From Oscillospiraceae bacterium (lineage in GTDB: Bacteria; Bacillota_A; Clostridia; Oscillospirales; Ruminococcaceae): a DNA stretch of 14,775 bases. This document shows, piece after piece, positions 1 to 6,643 of this stretch. The notes under the pieces were generated by a model. That model worked only from the letters and a program-made list of their open reading frames with translations. It had not been told where the DNA came from and ran no database searches. The position numbers and the translations under genes were made by a program. Location of the stretch: contig JAFPQL010000111.1 of NCBI GenBank assembly GCA_017414145.1, positions 1 through 14,775 of the forward strand, given 5' to 3'. Position 1 is the stretch's first letter. Each line of letters begins with the position of its first letter.

Positions 1-10
1 CACCTCCTTC
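1..10 (-). promoter_or_regulatory. Strong Shine-Dalgarno of a leftward gene beginning off the left edge
   Basis: On the minus strand the first bases read AGAAGGAGGTG, an almost perfect match to the anti-SD of 16S rRNA. With the promoter at 89-117 firing leftward, this implies a gene whose start codon lies a few bases beyond position 1. Nothing of that gene can be identified. The roughly 85 bases before it also form an open minus-strand frame with coding-like codon use (see findings), so an upstream non-ATG start cannot be excluded. Confidence 0.6.
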
Positions 11-88
11 TGGATAAAGCCCGCCTTTTCCATCTGACGGACAAGGATACGGGCGGTATTTCCGCCGGCGGACAGAGCCGCATCATCT

Positions 89-117
89 ATTTTACCAGAT
101 TGTCCCGCATTTGTCAA
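89..117 (-). promoter_or_regulatory. Sigma-A promoter firing leftward
   Basis: Read on the minus strand, TTGACA (117-112) and TAAAAT (94-89) are separated by exactly 17 bases. The -35 box is a perfect consensus and the -10 box has one mismatch. Transcription would start near position 82, leaving a leader of about 80 bases before the Shine-Dalgarno at the window edge. It is divergent from the dut promoter. Confidence 0.75.
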
Positions 118-178
118 GCCCCTTTCGCATGAAATCCGGCAGAATTCTGCATTTTTACCCGCTTTTTGCGGAAATCAC

Positions 179-207
179 TTGCAAAAATCAGACAGGTGTG
201 CTATAAT
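179..207 (+). promoter_or_regulatory. Sigma-A promoter of the dut operon
   Basis: TTGCAA (179-184) and a perfect TATAAT (202-207) are separated by 17 bases. The expected start is near 214, about 28 bases before the dut ATG, with AAAGG at 228-232 as the ribosome binding site. No terminator is visible between dut and the two following genes, so this promoter probably serves all three. Confidence 0.8.
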
Positions 208-241
208 ATAGTGTAATTCTCATGAAGAAAGGCGGTGCAGC

Positions 242-679
242 ATGAAGCTCACCTTCCAAAAGCTCTCCGATGCGGCCGTGATTCCGCAGCGCGCCACGCC
301 GTTCAGCGCGGGGCTCGATCTCTCTGCGTGCATTCCGGAGGATGTCACCCTCGCGCCGCATGAGATCCGGCTGATTCCGACCGGACTGGCCGCGGCACTC
401 GATGAAACGGACGCAATGCTGATGCTCTGTGCGCGGTCCGGACTGGCCGCAAAGCACGGCATCGGGCTGGCGAACGGCGTCGGAATCGTCGATACGGACT
501 ACCGCGGCGAGATCCGCGTGGCGCTCATCAACCAGAGCGATACCGCGTTCACCGTCACGCCGGGGATGCGGATTGCACAGCTCATTGTTGTGCCGGTGCG
601 GATGCCGCAGGTCGCCGAGGCGGACACGCTTCCCGACACGCAGCGCGGCGCGGGTGGCTTCGGTTCGACCGGACGCTGA
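242..679 (+). CDS. dut: Deoxyuridine 5'-triphosphate nucleotidohydrolase (dUTPase)
   Basis: This 145-residue protein hydrolyses dUTP to dUMP and pyrophosphate, keeping uracil out of DNA and supplying dUMP for thymidylate synthesis. All five motifs of the trimeric dUTPase family are visible: motif I AGLDLS (23-28), motif II ARSGLA (64-69), motif III GIVDTDYRGEI (81-91) with Asp84 and the uracil-pocket Tyr87, motif IV RIAQLIV (110-116) and the C-terminal glycine-rich arm RGAGGFGSTG (135-144) that closes over the substrate. The length is normal for a bacterial Dut. Motif I has Leu where AGYD is commoner. The start is set by a Shine-Dalgarno about 9 bases upstream and by the promoter at 179-207. 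It is the first gene of an apparent operon; 73 bases with no hairpin separate it from the next gene. Confidence 0.97.
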   Translation: MKLTFQKLSDAAVIPQRATPFSAGLDLSACIPEDVTLAPHEIRLIPTGLAAALDETDAMLMLCARSGLAAKHGIGLANGVGIVDTDYRGEIRVALINQSDTAFTVTPGMRIAQLIVVPVRMPQVAEADTLPDTQRGAGGFGSTGR

Positions 680-752
680 CCCCCCATACGCATTCTTCAG
701 AAAAGAGACAGAAAATTTCGGCAAGGAACGATAAAGGAAAGGAACACACATC

Positions 753-1025
753 ATGAAATTCAAGCTGACACTGTTTTTATGCGTTGCGCTCGCCATTGTT
801 TCGGGCGCATTTCTCGGAGAGCTCGCGGCGAAAAGTCTCAATTCCTATATTTCGTGGCTCGGCTACGCCGTCAATTTCGGCTTTGAGAACAAATCGTTCG
901 ATCTCCATGTCCTGCAATTCAGCTTCGGGCTTCATATGAACATCAATGTGCTGCAGCTCGTCCTGACGCTGCTGGCGATTGTGGTGGCACCGAAGCTCGC
1001 CGCGTCGATCAAGACGAAGGACTGA
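753..1025 (+). CDS. DUF4321 family small membrane protein
   Basis: This 90-residue protein has two hydrophobic segments, about residues 4-28 and 62-84. The segment between them is polar and contains the short motif FGFENKSFDLHVLQFSFGL. The size, the N-terminal helix with an AFLGELA-like turn and the layout match DUF4321, a clostridial family of unknown function; I assign this by recognition only. The start follows AAAGGAAAGGAA at 733-744. Its TGA (1023-1025) shares one base with the ATG of the PHP gene, so the two are probably translationally coupled. The name carries no biochemical meaning. Confidence 0.75.
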   Translation: MKFKLTLFLCVALAIVSGAFLGELAAKSLNSYISWLGYAVNFGFENKSFDLHVLQFSFGLHMNINVLQLVLTLLAIVVAPKLAASIKTKD

Positions 1026-1702
1026 TGGCACTGTACCGCTGGGAGACACACGCCCATACCGCCGAGGGCAGCGCCTGCGGGCGTTCCGCAGCTGCGGACA
1101 TGGTGCGCGGTGCGGCGGCAGCCGGCTATGACGGCATCTTCATCACCGACCACTTTTATCACGGCAACACGCGGCCTGACCGGAGCCTGCCGTGGGCGGA
1201 ATGGGTGCGGGCATTCTGTGCCGGATATGACCGTGCGCGGGAGACGGGCGCGCAGCTCGGCATCACGGTGCTGTTTGGCTGGGAGTACAGCTGGAACGGC
1301 AATGACTTCCTGACCTACGGGCTCTCTCCGGAATGGCTCCTCGCGCATCCGGAGACCGTGACGCTGTCCCCGACCGCTTATCTGCGCCTTGTGCGCGATG
1401 CCGGCGCCTTTCTCGTCCACGCGCATCCGTTCCGGCAGGCGCATTACATCGAGGCGATCCGTCTGGTGCCGGAGCTGGTCGATGCCGTGGAGGTCTTCAA
1501 CGGCGGCAACCGCGACCCGCGTGAAAACGACCGTGCGCAGTGGTATGCGGACAGCTACGGTCTGCCGCGGACTTCCGGCTCCGATACGCATTTCTGCGGC
1601 GATTTTTCCGGCGGCATTGTCACGGCGCGTCAGATCCGCTGCCCCGCCGATTATGCCGATGCCGTACTGCACGGCGGCATTGCCGGACTGCTGCGAAAAT
1701 AA
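1025..1702 (+). CDS. PHP-domain metal-dependent phosphoesterase
   Basis: This 225-residue protein of the polymerase-and-histidinol-phosphatase fold probably hydrolyses a phosphoester with a multinuclear metal centre. The metal ligands appear in family order: HAHT (His9, His11), ITDH (Asp42, His43), FGWEYS (Glu87), HAHP (His132, His134) and SGSDTH (Asp187, His189). The absence of polymerase or histidinol-phosphatase extensions places it among the stand-alone PHP proteins, whose known members act on nucleotides or small phosphoesters; the substrate here cannot be told. The start overlaps the DUF4321 stop by one base (TGATG). It appears to end the dut operon, although I see no hairpin terminator before the next promoter 14 bases downstream. 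Confidence 0.9.
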   Translation: MALYRWETHAHTAEGSACGRSAAADMVRGAAAAGYDGIFITDHFYHGNTRPDRSLPWAEWVRAFCAGYDRARETGAQLGITVLFGWEYSWNGNDFLTYGLSPEWLLAHPETVTLSPTAYLRLVRDAGAFLVHAHPFRQAHYIEAIRLVPELVDAVEVFNGGNRDPRENDRAQWYADSYGLPRTSGSDTHFCGDFSGGIVTARQIRCPADYADAVLHGGIAGLLRK

Positions 1703-1715
1703 TCTTTTCAAAGAC

Positions 1716-1744
1716 TTGCTTTTTCCCGCCGATTATGGTACAAT
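1716..1744 (+). promoter_or_regulatory. Sigma-A promoter of the SseB-family gene
   Basis: TTGCTT (1716-1721) and TACAAT (1739-1744) are 17 bases apart. Transcription would start near 1751, giving a leader of about 64 bases that contains the hairpin at 1765-1779. Confidence 0.65.
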
Positions 1745-1764
1745 AAAAATAGCACCCGATTCCG

Positions 1765-1791
1765 GCCGGCCGTGCCGGCAGCGTATTTTTT
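1765..1791 (+). promoter_or_regulatory. Leader hairpin with T run upstream of the SseB-family gene
   Basis: GCCGGC (1765-1770), loop CGT and GCCGGC (1774-1779) form a 6-bp GC hairpin. Six T residues (1786-1791) follow after a 6-base gap, and the ribosome binding site AAGGAGG (1801-1807) comes directly after. It lies inside the predicted transcript. It could attenuate or stabilise the message. The gap before the T run makes it a poor intrinsic terminator by standard rules, so its role is uncertain. Confidence 0.35.
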
Positions 1792-1814
1792 CAAACACCG
1801 AAGGAGGATCACTC

Positions 1815-2711
1815 ATGCCCGAACCGATGAAACCCATTACCAATCCGGTTCTTGTGGACGCGATGGCCAGGTTCAAGATCGACCTGACCAACCGCGAAAA
1901 CGAAAAGGCCTTTCTGCAGGCCGCTGTCGAAGCAAAATATCTCATTCCCGCACTCGTGGAGCGCGCCGATGAGTCTGAGGAAGTAAAGCCCGGCGAGCAG
2001 GTCAAGATGCGCGTCGCGTTCCAGATCATGACCAACCCGCAGGGCGACCAGTTCATGCCCGCCTTTACCGATGAAATCGAGCTGCGCAAAAACCGCAAGC
2101 CCGGTGAAACCTTCCAGATTCTCGTCATGAGCTTCATGGACATCTACCAGTTCGTCAAGACAAACGAGAAGATCGGCGGCGTCGTCATCAATCCGTTCGG
2201 CTCCGCACTCTGCCTGATCCGTCCGCAGGTCATCGCCATCGGCGACCGCGGCGGCGACCTGACAAATGTCCCGACCCCGCCCGCACCGCGTCCCGTCAGC
2301 GAGCCGGAGGGCCCGTCCGCAGAGGAGGTGCAGGCCGCACAGCAGGATGTCATCCGTCAGGCAATGGCCGATCTGGAGGCGAAAAAGGCTGCCGAGGCAG
2401 ACGCCGAGCCGGAGGCTTCTCCGATCACCGACGATCTGCTTGACGCGCTGAAGGCCTGCTTCAAGAAGCAGAAGGCCGTCAAGAAGGCTTACATCCGTCC
2501 GGACACCGAAAACGGTGAGCGCTATCTGCTGATTGCGCTGGAAGCGGACGAAAATGCGGATCTGAACGCGGTCGGTGAGGCCGTCAGCTCCGCCTGTGCA
2601 GATTATTCCGATCTGCCGCTCGAATGTGTCGCGGCTTCCTCGATCCGCGCAAAGATGCTGGTCGCAGAGGAAAAGCCGTTCTACGAGAAGAAGCGCTTCG
2701 GCTTCTTCTGA
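1815..2711 (+). CDS. SseB family protein (N- and C-terminal SseB domains)
   Basis: This 298-residue cytoplasmic protein has two parts. An N-terminal SseB domain (about residues 10-145) includes PVLVDAMARFKIDLTNRENE and a stretch around VMSFMDIYQFVKTNEKIGGVVINPFG. A Pro/Glu/Ala-rich linker (about 150-203) joins it to a C-terminal SseB-type domain (about 205-298) with KKAYIRPDTENGERYLLIAL and the ending KPFYEKKRFGFF. The family is named for E. coli SseB (enhanced serine sensitivity), whose mechanism is unclear. The open frame extends upstream to 1389, but the ATG at 1815 has an ideal AAGGAGG seven bases before it and lies behind a promoter at 1716-1744, so this is the start. The longer frame only overlaps the PHP gene out of frame. 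The cellulase follows 158 bases downstream. Confidence 0.9.
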   Translation: MPEPMKPITNPVLVDAMARFKIDLTNRENEKAFLQAAVEAKYLIPALVERADESEEVKPGEQVKMRVAFQIMTNPQGDQFMPAFTDEIELRKNRKPGETFQILVMSFMDIYQFVKTNEKIGGVVINPFGSALCLIRPQVIAIGDRGGDLTNVPTPPAPRPVSEPEGPSAEEVQAAQQDVIRQAMADLEAKKAAEADAEPEASPITDDLLDALKACFKKQKAVKKAYIRPDTENGERYLLIALEADENADLNAVGEAVSSACADYSDLPLECVAASSIRAKMLVAEEKPFYEKKRFGFF

Positions 2712-2782
2712 TCTCACGCAGATGCAGATGCCGCCGGAAATGCCGGACGCTGCATCCTGCGACAGTTCCGGTTCGCACAGTA

Positions 2783-2844
2783 CCCCGCGCAGAGAAGAGG
2801 GCTGCGGGGCGCTGTCCGCTATCCCCGTGCGTGTACCCGCACGG
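2783..2844 (+). promoter_or_regulatory. Two hairpins in the SseB-cellulase intergenic region
   Basis: CCCCGC (2783-2788) can pair with GCGGGG (2804-2809). CCGTGCG (2825-2831) pairs perfectly with CGCACGG (2838-2844) around the loop TGTACC. The second hairpin ends 10 bases before the cellulase Shine-Dalgarno (GAGGGGG, 2855-2861). Neither is followed by a T run, so they are unlikely to be ordinary terminators. I see no convincing sigma-A promoter in 2712-2869, so the cellulase may depend on read-through from the SseB promoter or on an unrecognised promoter. Confidence 0.4.
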
Positions 2845-2869
2845 AAAATCAAGCGAGGGGGAATTCGCC

Positions 2870-4747
2870 ATGAAAATCAAGCACCTGCTGTCATTCGGGT
2901 TGGCAGCAATCATCGCGGCTTCCGGTTCTGTCGGTCTGGCCGGAGACAATCTCCGTCTGAGCGATACGGTCTATGCCGCCGATGACACAAACGACGACTG
3001 GCTTCACGCCGAGGGCAGCCGTCTCTTTGACAAGGACGGGCATGAGGTCTGGCTGACCGGTGCAAACTGGTTCGGCTTCAACTGCTCCGAGCGCTGCGCA
3101 CATTATCTCTGGAGCGCAGACTGCGACGACCTGCTCAGAGAGGTCGCGGACAGAGGCATCAACATCATCCGCTTCCCGTTCTCGTCCGAGCTTCTGATCG
3201 AGTGGATGAACGGCGAGCCGAAGCAGCTCACCGGCGGCGGTATGCAGGCGGCGTACAATCCGCCGACCGATCAGGTCGGAGAGGACGGCACCGTCACCAA
3301 GGCCGGCACCTACGGCTACATCAACCATGAGTTCGTCGAGGCGGACGGCAAAACGCTGATCGACACCAAGCGCGCCTGGGAGCTCATCCTCAAGAAGCTC
3401 AAAAAGTACGGCATCAAGTGCTTCATTGATGTCCACAGCCCGCACGCCGACAACTCCGGCCATGTCTGGAATACCTGGTACGGCAAGGCCGGCGTCACGA
3501 CGAAGTCGTGGATCGACTCGCTGGTCTGGATGGCAAATGAATACAAGAACGACGACACCCTGCTCGGCTTCGACCTCGAAAACGAGCCGCACGGCAAGGG
3601 TCAGGAGGGCGCCGCGGCTGCCAAGTGGGACGGCTCGAAGGACGAGAACAACTGGGCCTACGCCGCAACACAGTGCGCCAACGAAATCCTCAAGGTCAAT
3701 CCGAATGCGCTCATTCTCATCGAAGGCGTGGAGCAGTCCATGAGCGGCGCCATGGAGGGCGACTACTGGGGCATGGCCGACCGCAGAGACAATTCGCCGT
3801 ACATCCCCGCATGGTGGGGCGGCAATCTCCGCGGCGTCAGAGAGTGGCCGATCAAGTTAAACGGCAGCGGCAATTCGCAGATCGTCTATTCGCCGCATGA
3901 CTACGGCCCTTCGGTCTACGATCAGACATGGTTTGCCGGAAACTTCACCGAGGAGACGCTGCTGGACGACTACTGGAGAGACACCTGGGCATACATCAAC
4001 GAGGAGAACATCGCACCGCTGCTGATCGGTGAGTGGGGCGGCCATATGGACGGCGGCAAGAACCAGAAGTGGATGACGCTGCTGCGCGACTACATGATCA
4101 AGAACCACATCAACCACACCTTCTGGTGCCTGAACACGAACTCCGGCGATACCGGCGGACTGTGGAAGGATTTCTCCTACAGTCTGGCCGCGACGACGGA
4201 CAAGAGCAACGGCACGACGATCAGCTGGGAAGAGGCCAAGTACGCGCTGCTGGAAAAGGCGCTCTGGCAGACCCAGAGCTCCGGCAAGTACATCGGTCTG
4301 GACCACCAGACGCCGCTGGGCATCAACGGCACGGGCATCTCGCTCAGCGAATTTTACAGCAAGTACGCTGATTCTGAGGGCTCGAACCTCGACGGCGGCA
4401 CAAAGGGTCAGGGGCATCACGGCGGTTCGGTCACGATCAAGACCGACACCACGGAGAAGGAAACCACGACCACAACCACGACGACCACGACCAGCTCCGA
4501 CACCACCACGCAGGTCAAAGACAATCTGTTGTACGGCGATGTGGACTGCAACGGCATTGTGCAGATCGCGGATGCGGTCATGCTGGCGCGTTACTGCGCC
4601 GAGGACGGTGTGAGCAATACCGCAGAGGGTAAGCTCAATTCCAACTGCTATGACATTACAAACGATATGCTGACAGTCGAAGACATTGCGGCGCTGCTCA
4701 TGTTCTTAGCCGGAAATGTCAAACAGCTTCCGGTTGCGGCGAGCTGA
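2870..4747 (+). CDS. Secreted GH5 (GH5_1-like) endoglucanase with C-terminal dockerin
   Basis: This 625-residue cellulosomal cellulase would cleave beta-1,4-glucan outside the cell with retention of configuration. A signal peptide (1-36, likely cut after VYA) precedes the GH5 catalytic domain (about 45-475). Key residues are Arg101 in NIIRFPF, His189, the acid/base Glu239 in FDLENEPHG, His343 and Tyr345 in YSPHDYGPSVYDQTWF, the nucleophile Glu388 in IGEWGG and Trp419. NWFGFNC, NEPHG and YSPHDYGPSVY resemble subfamily GH5_1 (Acidothermus E1 type). A Thr-rich linker (about 524-547) leads to a dockerin (about 552-618) that would plug into a scaffoldin cohesin. Its first calcium loop is normal (Asp557, Asp559, Asn561, Asp568); the second (595-605) is degenerate. 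No carbohydrate-binding module is visible. The ATG at 2870 starts a proper signal peptide 8 bases after GAGGGGG; the longer frame to 2624 overlaps the preceding gene. Confidence 0.95.
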   Translation: MKIKHLLSFGLAAIIAASGSVGLAGDNLRLSDTVYAADDTNDDWLHAEGSRLFDKDGHEVWLTGANWFGFNCSERCAHYLWSADCDDLLREVADRGINIIRFPFSSELLIEWMNGEPKQLTGGGMQAAYNPPTDQVGEDGTVTKAGTYGYINHEFVEADGKTLIDTKRAWELILKKLKKYGIKCFIDVHSPHADNSGHVWNTWYGKAGVTTKSWIDSLVWMANEYKNDDTLLGFDLENEPHGKGQEGAAAAKWDGSKDENNWAYAATQCANEILKVNPNALILIEGVEQSMSGAMEGDYWGMADRRDNSPYIPAWWGGNLRGVREWPIKLNGSGNSQIVYSPHDYGPSVYDQTWFAGNFTEETLLDDYWRDTWAYINEENIAPLLIGEWGGHMDGGKNQKWMTLLRDYMIKNHINHTFWCLNTNSGDTGGLWKDFSYSLAATTDKSNGTTISWEEAKYALLEKALWQTQSSGKYIGLDHQTPLGINGTGISLSEFYSKYADSEGSNLDGGTKGQGHHGGSVTIKTDTTEKETTTTTTTTTTSSDTTTQVKDNLLYGDVDCNGIVQIADAVMLARYCAEDGVSNTAEGKLNSNCYDITNDMLTVEDIAALLMFLAGNVKQLPVAAS

Positions 4748-4783
4748 CCGTTCGCTGAGCGGAAGACAGTCTGTGAATCAGAC

Positions 4784-4822
4784 AAAACCGGCGGTGCCTG
4801 TTCTGGCACTGCCGGCTTTTTT
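4784..4822 (+). terminator. Intrinsic terminator after the cellulase, probably bidirectional
   Basis: CCGGCGGTGCC (4788-4798) pairs with GGCACTGCCGG (4805-4815) over 11 bp with one G-T wobble around the loop TGTTCT. CTTTTTT follows (4816-4822). On the other strand the same stem is followed by four T residues, so it can also end the leftward CPBP operon, whose stop codon is at 4826-4828. Confidence 0.9.
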
Positions 4823-4825
4823 GTG

Positions 4826-5728
4826 TTATGGGGCGCTGCGCCGCCGTTCGGGGAGCAGCCACAAGACCGCGATGCCGGTCAGCAGAACTGCCGTGACCGC
4901 GATGCCGCCTTCCATGCCGAATTCGCCGCCGTTGAGCCATTTCAGTTGCTCCGACGATGTGAAATGCCACACCGAATCCGGCATATCAATGCCGCTGACC
5001 TTGATGCCGAAGATGTTTCCCTGTGCGAAATTCCAGATGCCGTGCATCGCGGCGGCGCCCCAGATCCTGCCGGTGCGCAGGACATAAAACGCCGCGAATA
5101 CGCCGAACAGAAAAAGATTGCAGACCGCCGGAATGCTGATGCCGTGATTGCCGAGATGAAAGACCGCGAACAGAGCCGCGCTCTGCAGGACGGCATTTCT
5201 GACGCTGCCTTTGGAACCGGATGAAATCATCAGCCAGCCGCGGAAGGAGATTTCCTCGCTGAAGCCCTGCACGAGCCAGCTCAGCAGCAGTCCGGTCAGT
5301 GCGGCGGCAGACAGATGCTCTGACCTGCCTTCAAATGTCAGGGCGCCGCATTTCCATGCGAGCAGCACGGCGGCGCCGAACATCGCAAAGCCCGCTGCCG
5401 CACCGGTCAGATACTGCGGGAGCAGTCCCTTCAGCCGGATGCCGGTCGTGCGGAGCGGCCGGTTTTCTCCGAAGCGGCAGGCGAGCAGCACCAGCAGGAT
5501 CGTGAAGCCTGTCAGATACAGCATGAGCATCATCGAGGCGGCACTGTCTGTTTGCAGCGCCGGAAACATCGCTTCAGCAATCCTGTTCACCAGTGCCGAG
5601 AACAGCGCGCCGAACAGCAGCACCACGCAGAAATACGCGACGATTCTGTTGGAAATCCGGACATCCGGCATCTCCCGCAGTTCGGAGAGCAGCGGATTCT
5701 TGCCGGACAGAAATTCCTTTTGTTTCAT
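4826..5728 (-). CDS. CPBP family intramembrane metalloprotease (CAAX-protease/Abi-like)
   Basis: This 300-residue integral membrane protein has about seven to eight hydrophobic stretches. The conserved core motifs of the CPBP (Rce1-like) family are all present: SEEISFRG (Glu158, Glu159, Arg163), FAVFHLGN (His191) and HGIWNFAQGN (His229, Asn233). These glutamates and histidines form the glutamate-type active site in characterised Rce1 homologues. Bacterial members process membrane proteins or confer bacteriocin self-immunity; nothing nearby points to a bacteriocin, so the substrate is unknown. Its ATG overlaps the stop of the RluA-family gene by four bases (ATGA), showing translational coupling, and AAGGGG lies about 10 bases upstream. 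It is the last gene of a leftward operon that ends at the hairpin 4784-4822. Confidence 0.92.
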   Translation of the reverse strand: MKQKEFLSGKNPLLSELREMPDVRISNRIVAYFCVVLLFGALFSALVNRIAEAMFPALQTDSAASMMLMLYLTGFTILLVLLACRFGENRPLRTTGIRLKGLLPQYLTGAAAGFAMFGAAVLLAWKCGALTFEGRSEHLSAAALTGLLLSWLVQGFSEEISFRGWLMISSGSKGSVRNAVLQSAALFAVFHLGNHGISIPAVCNLFLFGVFAAFYVLRTGRIWGAAAMHGIWNFAQGNIFGIKVSGIDMPDSVWHFTSSEQLKWLNGGEFGMEGGIAVTAVLLTGIAVLWLLPERRRSAP

Positions 5729-6603
5729 GTGAGATGAACCCCTTCAGGCGAAATAACGGGCGGACAGAGCGCCGCCATATCCGCACGCAGCGGGCTGTGC
5801 AGCTCCGTGACCCTGCCGCTCCGCGGATCCGGAAAGCGGAGAAAGCCGCAGTGCAGTGCGTGGGCGGAGAGCAAGGAGCAGTCCCCGCCGTAGAGGGCGT
5901 CGCCGAGCAGCGGATAGCCCAGGTGTGCCATGTGGACGCGGATCTGATGTGTCCTGCCGGTCTCCGGAATCAGCTCCGCGAGCGTACAGGCGGGGAATTC
6001 CGCGAGAATGCGGTAATGCGTGACCGAACGCTGCCCGTCTGCGCGCACACAGCGCGTGATGACCGACGCCGTTTCTCTGGCAATCGGCGCATCGACCGTA
6101 CCGCTGCCGGTCAGACCGTGCGGCAGCAGGGCGTAGTACCGTTTTTCGGTCTGTCCGCTGAGTCTTGCGGCGGCATAGATGTGCTTGGCGGTCAGGCAGA
6201 GCCCCGATGTATTGCGGTCGAGGCGGTTGACGGCATGGAATCCGCAGTCGGGATACCGCGCCGCAAAGGCATTTGCGAGGGTATCGCCGCGGTGCAGCAT
6301 CGAAGGATGCACGGGCATCGCAGCGGGCTTGTCAAAGACGGCATAATCCGCTGTCTCGGCGGCGACCGGAACGGAAAGCGCCGGATTCGGCGGGGCCGTG
6401 CATTGCTCAGACCATTGCAGGCGCACGGTTTCACCGGGACTGACCGGCTCCGTCACGCGGCGCTGTATGCCGCCGACCGTGATGCCGTCCGGCAGCGCCT
6501 TCAGTTTTGTCAGCAGGGCAGCAGAGACGCCGGCATCCCGCCGCAGAAACTGCCGCAGCATGACCGGCGAAGCCCGCAGAACCGGGAAATCCAGAATCGG
6601 CAT
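5725..6603 (-). CDS. RluA-family RNA pseudouridine synthase
   Basis: This 292-residue protein probably isomerises specific uridines in rRNA or tRNA to pseudouridine. The catalytic motif is HAVNRLDRNTSGL (123-135), with Asp129 as the nucleophilic aspartate of the RluA family (consensus HRLDRDTSG). A second signature, ETGRTHQIRVHMAHLGYPLL (214-233), ends in GDALYGG. An S4-like N-terminal segment (about 15-65) is plausible. The exact target (RluA, RluC or RluD type) cannot be assigned by eye. AAAGGAG lies about 9 bases before the ATG. It sits 36 bases after the metallophosphoesterase gene and overlaps the CPBP gene by four bases, so it is the middle gene of the operon. Confidence 0.93.
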   Translation of the reverse strand: MPILDFPVLRASPVMLRQFLRRDAGVSAALLTKLKALPDGITVGGIQRRVTEPVSPGETVRLQWSEQCTAPPNPALSVPVAAETADYAVFDKPAAMPVHPSMLHRGDTLANAFAARYPDCGFHAVNRLDRNTSGLCLTAKHIYAAARLSGQTEKRYYALLPHGLTGSGTVDAPIARETASVITRCVRADGQRSVTHYRILAEFPACTLAELIPETGRTHQIRVHMAHLGYPLLGDALYGGDCSLLSAHALHCGFLRFPDPRSGRVTELHSPLRADMAALCPPVISPEGVHLT

Positions 6604-6623
6604 GAAAAGGCTCCTTTGACTGC

Positions 6624-6643
6624 GTGACCGGGCGGCGGGTCAC
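6624..6643. repeat. Inverted repeat between the phosphoesterase and RluA-family genes
   Basis: GTGACC (6624-6629) and GGTCAC (6638-6643) form a perfect 6-bp stem with an 8-base GC-rich loop. It overlaps the phosphoesterase stop codon and lies just upstream of the RluA-family ribosome binding site. With no T run, a role in mRNA processing or stability is more likely than termination, but it could be chance. Confidence 0.3.

Noticed and set aside
1389..1814. In-frame upstream extension of the SseB-family gene giving a 440-residue product
   Set aside because: The extension overlaps the PHP gene out of frame and is Arg/Ser/Pro-rich like a shadow frame; the promoter at 1716-1744 and AAGGAGG at 1801-1807 place the start at 1815.
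1809..2852. Minus-strand open frame (347 codons) opposite the SseB-family gene
   Set aside because: It is antisense to a well-supported gene, lacks any domain, and runs into the cellulase leader.
2624..2869. In-frame upstream extension of the cellulase giving a 707-residue product
   Set aside because: The extra part overlaps the SseB-family gene and is low-quality sequence; the ATG at 2870 begins a proper signal peptide and has its own ribosome binding site.
4440..4512. Repetitive ACC/ACG stretch as a tandem DNA repeat or recombination site
   Set aside because: It encodes the threonine-rich linker between catalytic domain and dockerin, which explains the low complexity.
4826..5728. CPBP protease as a bacteriocin immunity or abortive-infection system
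   Set aside because: No bacteriocin precursor, transporter, toxin or other defence gene is adjacent; it sits in a housekeeping operon.
5593..6627. Plus-strand open frame (344 codons) opposite the RluA-family gene
   Set aside because: It is antisense to a clear pseudouridine synthase with intact motifs; Arg-rich shadow composition.
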